The notes beneath the pieces are model-generated. The model did not search any database. It was given only the letters and a program-made list of their open reading frames with translations, and had not been told where the DNA came from. The position numbers and the translations under genes are program-made. Below are positions 1 through 10,580 of a stretch of DNA of 64,000 nucleotides, one piece after another. Origin of the DNA: Hygrophila difformis (taxonomy: Eukaryota; Streptophyta; Magnoliopsida; Lamiales; Acanthaceae); the NCBI GenBank assembly GCA_030278955.1, contig JAOANR010000006.1:55394915-55458914 (forward strand), given 5' to 3'. Position 1 is the first letter of the stretch; every line of letters starts with the position of its first letter.

Positions 1-25
1 ATAGCTTCCTTACTCTAATTTCAGA

Positions 26-265
26 ATGGGAAGATATTCCCAACATGTTCTTAGGACAGAGACTAAGAGTGATTTTTGTAAGTATGATGAGCATAATTGG
101 GAGATCGTACATGGGCCATCATTCTTTAACTATCATGCTGATCAAGTCACTTGCCTCTGTTGTGATGCAACTAGAGCAGTAGCAGACTTCAGATTATTAG
201 CAAGACAAGCCCTATATAATCATAACTCTGCTGAAGACTTTTCAGATGAAGAAGGAGAGGAATGA
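26..265 (+). CDS. Unidentified 79-residue ORF, possibly a last exon or element remnant
   Basis: The ORF opens at an ATG directly after a pyrimidine-rich stretch ending in CAG (TAATTTCAG), which resembles a plant splice acceptor, so the real reading frame may continue from outside the window. The product has a CLCC cysteine motif near residues 43-46 and a very acidic tail (DFSDEEGEE). I do not recognise a family. The acidic tail and short length would fit the end of a transposon-encoded protein, but that is a guess. No promoter or partner gene is visible. Confidence 0.3.
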   Translation: MGRYSQHVLRTETKSDFCKYDEHNWEIVHGPSFFNYHADQVTCLCCDATRAVADFRLLARQALYNHNSAEDFSDEEGEE

Positions 266-574
266 TATTTTGAATGAGCTTCCTAATTGTCATTCTATTG
301 TTAGACTTACTTTTGGCCAGTGATCTAAGTCTCCTGTATTGTTGTAAGGCAACATGGTAGTAATGATAAAATTTGATCTTCTATCTGCCAGTGTTTCTTT
401 CAAATAATTGTGTGTTTTTCCTCTCTTTTTCAAATAGAAATTTTAGAATTCCTCAACTCATGGAAACTCAAATAATTGACTTGCCCATTGAGTTGTTGGG
501 AGACATTCTGTCAAGACAGTCTTCTTGAAGCAACACTGCTCAAAAATAATAGAAGCAGTGGACCTAGCTATCTA
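266..574. other. Intergenic AT-rich DNA, no feature recognised
   Basis: I see no ORF, terminal repeat or structured element here. Confidence 0.4.
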
Positions 575-587
575 CCTACCTCATTAC

Positions 588-683
588 TAATAAGGAGAAT
601 ATTGAGTAGAACACAATTTAGTAATACTCATGCAGTAGGTCAATACTAAATGTCTCCCGGTGAGAACAATATTCTCCTTATTA
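588..683. repeat. MITE-like inverted repeat with 16-bp perfect arms
   Basis: TAATAAGGAGAATATT at 588-603 is the exact inverse of AATATTCTCCTTATTA at 668-683. The sequence just outside the right arm (684-715, CTTCACAGGCACACAAAATT and on) recurs inverted at 61578-61625, so this is a dispersed family. It lies downstream of the plant-mobile-domain pseudogene (minus strand) and may have truncated it. No clean target duplication is visible. Confidence 0.6.
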
Positions 684-779
684 CTTCACAGGCACACAAA
701 ATTTTACCCATCTAAACTACTTCAAAATCGCATAACTGAGGGAAATATAGATGAGACCTATATGACCTAGATAGAGATG

Positions 780-1531
780 TTTGCGTAAAGCTGAGCTAAG
801 AAGAAATCGGCCAAGGACATACGAGAGGCTTCAATCAGTTCGCAGGCTAGGGGGTAAACTTGGAGAATCACTAACTTAGCCAGGGAACACTTAAGTAGTA
901 CATCATGAAGGCCAGAGGTTTGTCCTTATGGAGCTCAGGGGACGACATGTCACTCTGATGTTGTTTGATCCATTGGATATAAGTATGTTTCGAGGTGAAG
1001 CCAGTGGTATCTTGTGTCGACTTGTCATAGCCAGAAATCCCCAAGCTATTTTTCCAAAGGGAGGGAAGACCGATAAGAAGCTTAACATCCTAAATGGTAG
1101 GAGTCATCATACCCCAGGGAAAACAGAAACAAGTCAGTCGAATTCTAAAAACACAAAAGGGCCAGGACGGGCCGAAGGTCAGAAGGAAATGGTTTAACAC
1201 TCAGAGCAGCAAGATGACCTATGTCGGTCGATGACCAAACGGCCTGACAATGAGGTTGGACGAGGGCATACCAGTCTTTATATTCGGTAGGAACGGAAGG
1301 CCACGCATTTAAAGTAAAGGCAAAAAGTTGTTGAGAAAACCAATCAGTAAACAAAGGGATCGGTTTGTGACCGAAGATCTTAGTAGTACAGGATTTGGCC
1401 TCCTTAGAGGTCGCCAAACGCCCAATAGTAGTGAGGCCATCGTCCGTAAGGCACATAGCAGTATGATCGGCAAAGGATTCTTCAATGCTTGCGATCTAGG
1501 AAGACGAAGGGAAAAGAGTTTTTTGCGCCAT
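780..1531 (-). pseudogene. Degenerate plant mobile domain (PMD) protein
   Basis: A minus-strand frame starts at the ATG at 1529-1531 (MAQKTLFPSSS), meets an in-frame TAG, then continues through 1456-1145 with KPIPLFTDWFSQQLFAF and AWPSVPTEYKDWYALV. After another stop and a frameshift come pieces such as MTPTI, LIGLPSLW, DKPLAFMMYYL and YPLACELIEASRMSLADFFL. These resemble, in order, the MTPTLxDVxxLTGLPxxG, xxHIAFLxxWLS and LAxxLARGxxLALAPxxLxxLY blocks of the plant mobile domain found in MAIL-type genes and some transposons. At least two stops and one or two frameshifts show it is dead. The domain call rests on remembered family patterns. Confidence 0.5.
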
Positions 1532-1789
1532 TACAAAGGTGTGAGCTTTGGAGAATGAAGAAAAACTCTGTATGGAAGCGAGACGAAGAAGAAGAAGACG
1601 AGTGAGGAAATTGGGAAAAGAAAGGACTAGAGGGTTTATGAGAGATAGCATGGAGAAGGAAGTTGAAAAGACGAATAATGACGACTGCACGAGCTATGAG
1701 ATTCGAGGAGTACAATTGATCGTGGCCGGATACCTCGAAGAGATCCGCGCCGAATAAAATATAGGTTTAAGTTACTTGGGTCATTTCTA

Positions 1790-2440
1790 CCCATGAAATG
1801 AGCCCAAGTAAGAAGGGCATCTGTTGTGACCACCCAAGTTGCTCGGCAGAAATTGGGCTAGACAATTGGGCCTTGGAAAAACAAGCATCTGCAGGCTGAA
1901 GGAAGAAAAGAGAAATATCCAGCGGGGCCCAAGTCCAAAGCGGAAAAAAAAATAGGACCAGACCAAGAGCAAAAGATGGGTTCGGCCGAAAGCAAACGGA
2001 GGCAAGTTCGGCCGAAAAAGGGGAGTGGTTATGCAGCTCCATTACTTCATCTATAAATATGGGGTGCTAGGCAATGAAATGAGGGAGATCAATCCACCCC
2101 AAATTTCCAATTATGTCAATTTACTTTACTGTATCTTTTACTGCTTTCCTTTATCAGCTTTTCTAGAGTTAGCCTAGTTTGTAGCAGTTACTTTCTCGAT
2201 TCAGCCGTTGCTTCTTAGCAACAGGTAGATTTCGTTAGATTTTTTTGGATAATCAGCCATTTTTTATTAGCAACTGGTAGATTTTCCATTGTTTCTCTGT
2301 TTTTCCATTGAATTGATTCAATTTCAGTCATGTTCGGGCAATTATTGTGATTTCGGACCCGTAACCGGTTTGATCCTTTTCGGTAGCCTCCCTTGAGAAG
2401 AAAAAGGTCATTGGCCATAACTGGTGGCCAAACAATAACT
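1790..2440 (+). repeat. LTR-like block with promoter signals
   Basis: A block with no usable ORF contains two exact TTCGGCCGAA palindromes (1981-1990 and 2007-2016) about 40-70 bp upstream of a TATA box (CTATAAATAT, 2051-2060). Further on, CAGCCGTTGCTTCTTAGCAA and a diverged copy ending TTATTAGCAACTGGTAGATT form a direct repeat around 2200-2290. It resembles the U3-R part of an LTR on the plus strand. I see no primer site after it and no paired LTR, so it may be a solo LTR or another promoter. Confidence 0.35.
2051..2060 (+). promoter_or_regulatory. TATA box
   Basis: CTATAAATAT followed by GGGGTGC, in the spacing typical of plant TATA promoters. The transcribed partner is not identified. Confidence 0.45.
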
Positions 2441-2677
2441 TTTACTTATATATAATATGAATTATTATTAGTTAAAATATTTATTGGATTGCGTGAAATG
2501 CAGAGTGGTGCAGTTATTAAAGAACGGAGATAAGTATATCGTATGATATGATGTATATTGCTTTCTTTTGAGGTTGATACATGGATTATCTCAAAACCAC
2601 TCTTATAAATTATATTCTACATATCCAAATTATGCACTTAAATGGATCGTAAAATATATTGAGACGGTAATTGCATA

Positions 2678-4664
2678 TTAACTTTTATTTAGTGTTAACT
2701 TGCGGGGCATTAAGTTCCAATTCGAATAAACATTTATTATCGAGAGATCATTTTCTGTGCCCCTGTATATGGCTCGCTTGTCGTACATCCAGGGTCGTTC
2801 CAACGGGATATGACACGCGGTCATTGGGACTACATCACATAAAATTTCTTCGGAATAGGGGCCGATGGTAATTGGCACCCTTGCTTGCTTCGCAACCTTG
2901 GTAGTCTCGTGATCGTTCATCCAGTGTAGATGACACTGCTTTATATGATCCTGTGTTGGTATCCCTAATCTACACACAGTGTACAGACTTACAACATTTA
3001 CACAGCTACCATTGTCTACAATCAAGGAGGCAACATTGCCTTTTAGTTTACAATGATAGTGAAATAAATTCTCTCTCTATTCCGGTGCATTGCTGTTGGA
3101 TTCATCAGCTCTGTCAGCGGTCAATGCCCTCATGGAGATGAAATTCGTCACATAATCCTCTTCATCTTCTTCCAAGACTACTCGGTCAGATCGCCCTCGT
3201 ATGGATACTGTTCACAACCATCATCATCTTCTTCATGCTCAGCCTCCTCTCGATCTTCATCAGAATCAATTTCTTTCCAAGTTCCTGGTTCAATCATTAC
3301 CATTCGTCTTTCAAGTCTCAGACAATCTCGAGAATAAAGGCCCTTCTGTCCACAATTGAAGTAGGTAACATCCTTGATATTTCGTTTAGGCTTATCCCGC
3401 TCATCTTTCCTGTACTGGTGTGGATCCTTGAAATCTTTGGGCCTGTTGGGCCGGTCATCCTTAGGTGCATTGGGCCTTGCTATTTGTCCGCCGGTTTTGA
3501 AAAGTCTGTTCATCAGCCCTGGTCGTCCAATACTTGGTTATATTTTGAGATGATCGTGGACTTGACCGGTCGGTCCCTCAGTTGGCGATCAATTGCAATA
3601 GCCAGTTGAACCAGATGCCCCAATCTATTGTATGTCCTTAATTTGATTTCAGCTAGAACTTCCCTCTTCAAGCCTCGCTTGAACCTGGCTATCAGCAAGG
3701 GTTCGTCCTCGCCCATCTAGGCTCGTATCATGAGGCGTTCTAAGTCCTTGTAGTATTCATCCATCGTTTGATTGCCCTGCACACAAAAATTGACTTTCAG
3801 GTACAAGTCATCAAAGTAACTACTTGGAACAAACCTTGTTTTCATTGCACACATGAGATCTTCCCAAGTGGCAATAGGAGGGTGTTTGCCTCTCTGAGCC
3901 CCTTGTAGCATCTTCTGCCACCAGGTCAGCGCATATTCCTTGAATTCACAAACGACAAGCTGATTTTTGGTGAATTCGTTGTATTGTTGGCAATCATAGA
4001 TAAGCTCAATAGTTTGCCTCCAATGAACGAATTCTTCGGGGCCGTTTGTGCCCTTGAATGCCGGAATGGTGAATTTGATCCCGCGAAGGTCGGCCTCTAG
4101 TTGGTTCTGCTCAACAGGTGCTTGATGGATGTCGTCTCCCTCGAAGTCAAATTCGTCGTCAGGAAGGTCCATTGGAGGTGGATTCATGTTCAGTCTCTGT
4201 CTGGCAGGTTGATGTAACTGTGGTCTTGGAGCTGCTGCTGGGGCTGTAGGTGCCGGCGGTGGTGGTGGGTTCTGGAACTGAGCATTCGTTGGGGCACGTG
4301 GTCGAGGCGGTGGCGGAGGCAGTGCTCGTGGGCCTCGTGGACCTTGCCATTTATCATAGGCCCCAAATTGCAACTCTTGCTCCTCTATAGCCGTCTCTGC
4401 CTCGTCCATCACAGATTGATGAAATCCACTCATGCTTCCGGGAGTTAAATTCAGAGCTTGCCCTCGTAGGGCGATTCGGCTAGAAACATCATTCATATTA
4501 TTTACAAGAGTGTTCACTTGCGCATTTACACCAGCTATACTGGTTACATTAGCATCTACTGTCTGACGAAGGGACTCAAAATAAGCCTGGTTAGCAGTGG
4601 TCCTGGTTAGATGCCTGGGAATTTCTATGATGTCTCGCAATGTAGGCTCGGTGTTCCCTGCCAT
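2678..4664 (-). pseudogene. Element E: Ty3/gypsy gag and partial protease, broken
   Basis: The gag frame starts at 4664 (MAGNTEPTLRDIIEI). It has a proline-rich middle and a retrotransposon gag core (IKFTIPAFKGTNGPEEFVHW, then LTWWQKML and MDEYYKDLERLMIRA). An in-frame TAG at 3717-3719 interrupts it, reading resumes to 3513, then a frameshift leads to 3513-3178. That stretch has a damaged zinc knuckle (YFNCGQKGLYSRDC, first Cys and the His missing) and an acidic linker. A retropepsin-like segment follows at about 3025-2678 (VDNGSCVNVVSLYTV, DVVPMTACHIPLERPWMYD), with DNGS where DSGS or DTG is expected. No RT or integrase follows, so the element is truncated near 2678. The gag is clearly related to those of A and B. 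Confidence 0.85.
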
Positions 4665-6415
4665 TACCGATCAAGAAAAGAAAACTAGGTATATATAGGA
4701 GGTTAGAAAAATTGATAGAAGTATGTAGAGTAATTTCACAAGTGTATCTCTCACTGAATGTTCTAATTCTCCACCAGTTAGTTCCAGTCAGACAGAAAGT
4801 GCTCAATCGTACAGCCCAGCTATCAGATGGTGAGAAATTACAGAAATGCACGAACGGTGCAAGAAACAGTTTGCAGTGTTCGACTCTATCAAGGAAATGA
4901 CTCAGAGTTGTGTGTGAAGTGTGATTAATCTGGATTAAATTTTAGTTTATGGCGTTAACCAGCTATGCAAGCAAATATCCAGACCCCTAACAATTTAAAA
5001 GTGCAAAGTAGAAACCTTACAAAAATATAATGCTCGGAATAAAATATTTGCCTCACTCACACAATCCAAATAATAAATATCACCAAGCTATTGGAAATAA
5101 CCCGGTAATACTTACTGTGAAGGAACTCCACTAACTGCAATTGCAGACGGAGCTTCAACTCTATGATTTGTGAAATAAATCAGAGGAACAGTGACAAGCA
5201 CTTATTTCTCGAGGAATTCCACTGTCAGTTATAGACTCTAACGGAACTTCAACCCGATAAATTGTTCGTGATTTAAATCAGTGAAATCATGTAGGCAAAT
5301 AATGCTCAAATTTGCCAAATTTGAATTTGAATCGGAATATGACCGTTGGCCTTGGAATTGGAGATGGCGCACGTGTCGCGCGCAAATTGGCCCCTGATTT
5401 TGGCTTGGACAACGCGAAGCTGAACGTACGACGTGAGACTTATACAACGACGTGAGAGGTTGGCGTCGTACTGGCCTTGGTTGTACTTACGACGTGAGGC
5501 TCGTTCTACGATGTGAGACTGTTTGGCGTCGTACGGGCATCTGGCGTCGTGCGACCCTCGATTTTGAACTTACAACGTTAAGCAAGGACTACGTTGTGAG
5601 ACTTGGTCTTGCGTCATGGGGTTAGCGTCGTATTGTTTCGCGTCGTGCCTGGAATCTTTGCTGGCGTTGGTTTGTCCTTACGACGTTAAGGAAATTACGA
5701 TGTGAGACAGGTCTCGCATCGTGCGACTAGCGTCGTAGATGTTGCTGCATTTGGCGTCGTGGGCTTGTTTTACGATGTGATCGTGTGTCGCGTCGTAGGG
5801 GTGCTTGGTGTCGTCGACCTTAGCGTCGTAGGGTCTTGTTTTTGAATTTCCTTGTGTTTTATGCTGAAAGTGACCCATGACTGATTCCCAACAAACTTGT
5901 AAGGGCAATTAAAACCCCAAAAAGCATGCACTCCCTTACGTACCCCTTGTCCCCAAATAAAACAAAACAAACACACAAACCCAACCCTAATTTTGAATCA
6001 AAATAAGAACACTCAAGAAAATTTTGAACATTCAAAGTGTTCTTGCATAAACCCTAAAATTCCCAAGCTCTCGGATGGCTGTCAAGTGAATATTGCAACA
6101 CATATAATACCGATTAAAGCCCTAAACATGCATTTAATCCAAACCAAACACCAAACGAAACGAGAACAAACCCTAACCCTAGAACATAAGCTCTCGGCCA
6201 AGGTGGGGTTCTGGAAAATCTTGATGAAAATGAATGTGGATGGTACGTTTAGAAAGCTCTAATGACTAGGAACAATAATGTGCAAGCCAAACACAAAAAC
6301 AAACAAAGAAAGACCCTCAAACTCGATCAAACAATGTACGACCAACAAGAAAATGAAGAACAAAAATATTTTTGAGATTTTGATTTTTAAAAGATGGATA
6401 AATCGATCCAATCTA
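4665..6415 (-). other. Element E leader between primer site and gag
   Basis: This is non-coding sequence between the tRNA primer site (6416-6428) and the gag ATG. It contains a dense array of one short word and its complement (5340-5860), a repeated ATTTGTGAAATAAATCAG-type motif near 5165-5290, and AT-rich filler. Short ORFs here look accidental. Confidence 0.6.
5340..5860. repeat. Element E leader word array (TACGACGTGAG / GCGTCGTA)
   Basis: TACGACGTGAG and single-base variants (ACGATGTGAG, ACAACGTTAAG, ACGTTGTGAG) alternate with the complementary word GCGTCGTA or GCGTCGTG at irregular spacing. The same two words recur in this element's LTR at 6840-7165. The copies are not a simple tandem satellite because the sequence between them is unique. 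Confidence 0.8.
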
Positions 6416-6428
6416 GGCTCTGATACCA
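6416..6428 (-). promoter_or_regulatory. Element E primer-binding site, initiator tRNA-Met type
   Basis: The plus strand reads GGCTCTGATACCA, the inverse of TGGTATCAGAGCC, the usual plant tRNA-iMet primer site. It sets the element's orientation (minus) and places the LTR end near 6434-6435. Confidence 0.85.
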
Positions 6429-6760
6429 AAGAATGCCATGGATCGGGATTGGATACGAAATATCTACCTAACCCAAATGGTTAAACAAGAACCGAGACCG
6501 AAATGGGGAAAAGAGGATAAGGTGGAATTACCTAGTTGGATAACACAACCTTTGAATCGCCTAACACACAAGGTGTTCTTGCTATTCCCCGATCATATAC
6601 CCTCAAGATGTCAATACAATCAAGCTCACTCCACAAAGCTTCAATGGAATCTAACCGGTGTGGTGAATCCGAATGGTGACCTTTAAACAAATTATATGCA
6701 CTCTTCCAAAGTGTTTGATAATATATTCAAAGGTGAAAAACAACAAATGTTAGGGTGGAC

Positions 6761-6770
6761 CTATTTATAG
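6761..6770 (-). promoter_or_regulatory. Element E TATA box
   Basis: The minus strand reads CTATAAATAG followed by GTCCACCC, much like the TATA plus C-rich start regions of A, B and C. Confidence 0.6.
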
Positions 6771-6839
6771 GGAACCCACATTACAAGGAAATCAACAACC
6801 CTCTACTAGAATTAAACAACATGAAGGAAACCAGGCTGG

Positions 6840-7165
6840 GACTACTGGGACGCCGCGAGACTCTTACGTCGTGAAGCTGGCTTGCATCGTATTCTTGTGG
6901 CTAGCATTGTAGGTAGAAAATCTGAACTGGAAAAGCGGGGACGACATGAGACTCGTACGACGTGAGCCTTACGACGTGAAACAGGCTGGCGTCGTAGGTT
7001 GAGGCTAGCGTCGTACCCTGCTGGAGACGAGGCTCGGACGACGTGAGGCTTACAACGTGAAGCATGTTTAACATCGTACATTGAGGATCGCATCGTAACG
7101 TCGTAGGCCTTACGACATAAGACCGGCTAGCATCGTAGGACAAGGATCGCATCGCTAGCGTCGTG
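6840..7165. repeat. Element E upstream word array (TACGACGTGA / GCGTCGTA)
   Basis: Many copies of ACGACGTGA, TTACGTCGTGA and their degenerate forms are mixed with GCGTCGTA and GCATCGTA. The array lies upstream of the TATA box in the element's own orientation. It is the same word pair as in the leader, on the other side of the TATA box and primer site. Confidence 0.8.
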
Positions 7166-7316
7166 GTTTGGCCTTCCTCACTACTGCAGGGTCCACCTGG
7201 TGGTTTCTCTCTCCTGATTGTTGGAATGCCGTGTGCATGCATGCACTTGTTTAAATACAAATTAGGCAACTAAATATACTGTTCGATTTCCGGTGGTTGT
7301 TCCGGCGAGGGATTCC

Positions 7317-10077
7317 TGTAACACCCGAGGAAAAACAAATCCAAATTGTTTCGAACTACGTCATGACTTGATCCCTTCACAGGGTACGTAGGCAGCTTGG
7401 AACTAATTTCTAAGTTCAGTCACGAAATGAATCACAAAATAAATCACGAATTAGATCACAAGGACGATAGGAGGAGTTGGAACCAATTTAGACTAGGCCA
7501 ATTAGGACATGGAAATGTTGCGAGCGATAAGCCGGACTCGTAACAAGTTTAAGGAAAAGATTCCGAACCGGAAACGACCCAAGGAATCGAGCTAACACGT
7601 AGAAAACCGATAGGGGAAAGCAAGGAAAGACCCGACGGAACACGCGGACCGTTGAACCGGCCGGTCCGGCCGGCCAGCGCTCTCCGCGCGCCGCCGCGTG
7701 GCCACCGCGCGGACGGAGGCGTCGCGACTCCAGGCTGGTCGCGCGTGCTCCGCGCGGGCAAAAGCTTAGGTGCGCGTCACCAGCGTGCCAGAGGTGCTGA
7801 AAGTGTAAACTTTCCTTCCATGGCGATTTTCTTGCCAAAAATCCGACCTCAATCAATGGCAAGTCGATCACAACAATGGGGAAGGGCATAAGATCAGATT
7901 TGGGGCGCCCCTCCCCATAATTCTCAGAAAACCTAACCCTAAACACCTCCAATACTCCTCTCCAAGTCGAAACCTCTCCGAACTCACTTTCCGGCAAGTA
8001 TTCCGGCGACGGCAAGGCAAAAGGAACCAAGCCCTGCCCTCTAGACTCTTGGTAAGCTATTGTACAAAGTTTCAATTCGTCCATAGATCTCAGAAACTCA
8101 TATTCTAACCCTTTTTCCTTACTACGATTTCCCGTCGGAAAACGAACAAAAGGCGATCGGAGAAGTTGGCCGTTCGTCGTGACCCTAGGACGTCCGGAAA
8201 CCCAATCCAGCGACCCTATCCTCATTCTAAGTAAGTTAAAACCTTACTCACAAATTTTCGTGGTTGTTTGTTGTTTAAATCTCGAGATATAGGCTTGTAA
8301 CAAAAATCGGTTTTCAAAAACCCTATTTTCGTCCAATTCTAAAAACTCGCCTAAAACTCGACCTTCGGGAATTCAATCCGAAAACTTTTCAACATAAAAG
8401 TTGTTCCTAACACCTTTATCTATCTTGTGTCCAAATTTCAGCCATTGACATTGAGTTTTGCTATCCCAAATCACGCCGTAAACTTTCTGTATCGAACCGA
8501 ACGTTTTAAAACTGAGACAGATTTCCATATTCAACTTGATGCATGTTTTTCACCCATTTTTCGAATGATTTAACTTTGCATTCCTTAACAAAAGTTGTAG
8601 ATAATTGTGTCTAGATTATGCATATAAAATTTCACGGATTTTGGTGTTCATTTGTTATGCCAAACGGCCGAATTTTCAGAACTGTTTTAAGATTGTTTTA
8701 AGGGCCGCGAGTATGCAGTGAGTTGCAATCGATTTTTGAGTACCAAGAATTCATTATTTCCAAATTCTTAAAACATGAAAGTTGTTCCTTAACGTGTTTT
8801 GTAGTTACTGTAAAAATTTCACATCGTTTGGTTTTGAAATGAATTTTTAATCGGCGTTGCACGAACCTGTGACGAAAACAGTTTTTAAGACAGAAATTAA
8901 CTCTTGCAATGAACTCGAATTTCGACTCACTTCGGAACCTTATTTCCAAAAACTTAAAACATGAAAGTTGTTCATGTGTGTGATTTCGAACTACTGTGAA
9001 AATTTCAGAATTTTTGGTGTAAAGACGAATTTTTAATTAAGAAAGGCGTAAACTGCCTCGAATAGGATTTTTCGAACTTGAGAAAACTCGAACTATGAAA
9101 ACGCGATATCGATCATTTGATAACTTTGAAATACGAACTTTCGAAAAATCCCGTTCACTAGGCTGAGCCGATCTTCATACTATCATTATCTTTGAGACTG
9201 CCTCGTTAGTGGTCTCCTTACTATCTGAGATTGCCTCGTTAGTGATCTCGCGCGCTGTATTTGTGGATCGCCTCGTTAGTGGTCCTACTATCTTTTTGGA
9301 TCGCCTCGTTAGTGGTCCTACTATCTTTGAGACTGCCTCGTTAGTGGTCTCCCCTTGTTGGACTGCCTCGTTAGTGGTCCTATGTTGAGATTGCCTCGTT
9401 AGTGATCTCCCGGTATGGTGTCCTCTTCTTAGTCTACGGGATGAAAAGTAGAAGACTTGTGTGAGTGTTTCATTATGCTTAAATCATATTTATCATGTCT
9501 TTAATTATGTATTTAAAGTTTATGCATCTGAAATTATGCTTTAAATTACGCTTTTAAAATTAAGCCCTATAATCATGTTTTTCTGCTGCTAATAAATCAT
9601 GTATTTTTAAATTCTCGTACGGTAGGCGAAATCTTTAGTTTAAACACTTGTAACCCCTCTTATTTGTTAGTTAGGGATTAACTTACTCAGTATATTTTTA
9701 TACTGACAACCGTTGTCATTTTCCTTTTTTTTACAGAGTATGTCGAGTGACGCATACGCATGCACTTGGGGGGAATTATTTATGAACATTTTCGCTTTCC
9801 GCATCGTATTACTGTTTACCGGGTCTGTTTAACCCGAGGTTTTGGCCGTGTTGGCCGTGATTACATTTCCGCTGCATTACCTTTTTCATGCATGATGATT
9901 TTTACTATCGTACTTTGATATTAAGTATTAATAAATTCCGGACTCATTGTTGAACGTTTTTGAAACTTTGCATACCCATAAGCCTTGCACCTCCTTAGCG
10001 AGCTCGGGGATCCGTGTCTTGCTATGGGGATGCGGCGGTGACACCTCGGCCTGGGTTATCAAATCCGGGGTGTTACA
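7317..10077 (+). mobile_element. Solo LTR inserted into element E, target duplication ATTCC
   Basis: It begins TGTAACACCCGAGG and ends ATCCGGGGTGTTACA. ATTCC occurs at 7312-7316 and again at 10078-10082, so this is a complete LTR left after loss of the internal region. From about 7480 on it aligns with the LTRs of TR-GAG1. The first 150-240 bp instead resemble the region just before the 3' LTR in TR-GAG1 and D (GAACTACGTCATGACTTGAT and onward). It holds a GTAAGT donor-like site at 8231, a hairpin array at 9194-9409, a hairpin at 9687-9706 and an acceptor-like TTTACAG ending at 9736. ORFs inside are accidental. Confidence 0.9.
9194..9409. repeat. Array of seven hairpins with fixed loop GCCTCGTTAGTG
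   Basis: Seven copies share the core GCCTCGTTAGTG. The flanks change together so that they still pair: GAGAC with GTCTC, GAGAT with ATCTC, GGAC with GTCC, and GGATC with GGTCC (one G-T pair). Spacers between hairpins differ. Four copies of the same array type lie in each TR-GAG1 LTR. Confidence 0.85.
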
Positions 10078-10082
10078 ATTCC

Positions 10083-10580
10083 CGCCTCCTGATCAGTGAC
10101 CCTTTGTTTTTACGGTACTCTTGGGGTGCGTAGTAGAAGTAGTTTCCTTATGAGACTGTAAGACGATGATTTCCATTTCCGTGTTTCGTAGTTTGTGCTT
10201 TTGTTGTGTTACTCCATGATTATCTATTTCGGTTGTTAACTCTAGAATTGTGGTTAATTGATGACTTGGGATTTCAGGGTTTAGGGTTCGAGGTACTCCC
10301 GTTTGATTGACATTTATATGTGTTTTTGCTTATTAATACCTTGTACCTTTGTTCGGTTGAGTCCCCCACCATACGTTTGGATATGGAAGGTGGTTTTAAA
10401 TATGTGCATACATATATATATGTGGGCACTATGGATAATGGAAGTAGAATATAACATAAATGCTTGTATTTTATTGCTCAATAGAAAACGTTATTTGATA
10501 CGAGCTGTAGGAATCACAAGGATAGGAATAGTTCGGAAAAATAGGAACGGTAATAGTAGAAAGAATGCGTTAAAAGGTCT
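10083..10580. other. Unassigned sequence between the solo LTR and element F
   Basis: AT-rich DNA with no ORF I can support. It may include the rest of element E's LTR, but I cannot recognise an LTR end. The left end of element F is also undefined here. Confidence 0.3.

Larger units (their letters stand above)
6435..7316 (-). repeat. Element E LTR, 3' portion
   Basis: This is the sequence upstream of the primer site on the minus strand. It carries a TATA box (6761-6770) and a word array further upstream (6840-7165). It is interrupted at 7316 by the solo LTR. The continuation beyond 10082 is not recognisable as the LTR start, so the far end is undefined. No second LTR copy lies in the window. 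Confidence 0.6.

Noticed and set aside
903..1197. Plus-strand 89-residue frame opposite the PMD pseudogene
   Set aside because: Shadow of the minus-strand PMD coding sequence; no independent motif.
7488..8225. Long minus-strand frame of 245 codons in the solo LTR, with relatives at 19097-19852 and 24183-24938
   Set aside because: All three lie in homologous LTR sequence, run against the element's orientation and show no domain. They are a by-product of shared, GC-rich LTR sequence.
9194..9409. CRISPR-like array
   Set aside because: Repeats of about 20 bp with irregular short spacers could suggest it, but this is a plant LTR, the repeat flanks covary and spacers are short and similar.
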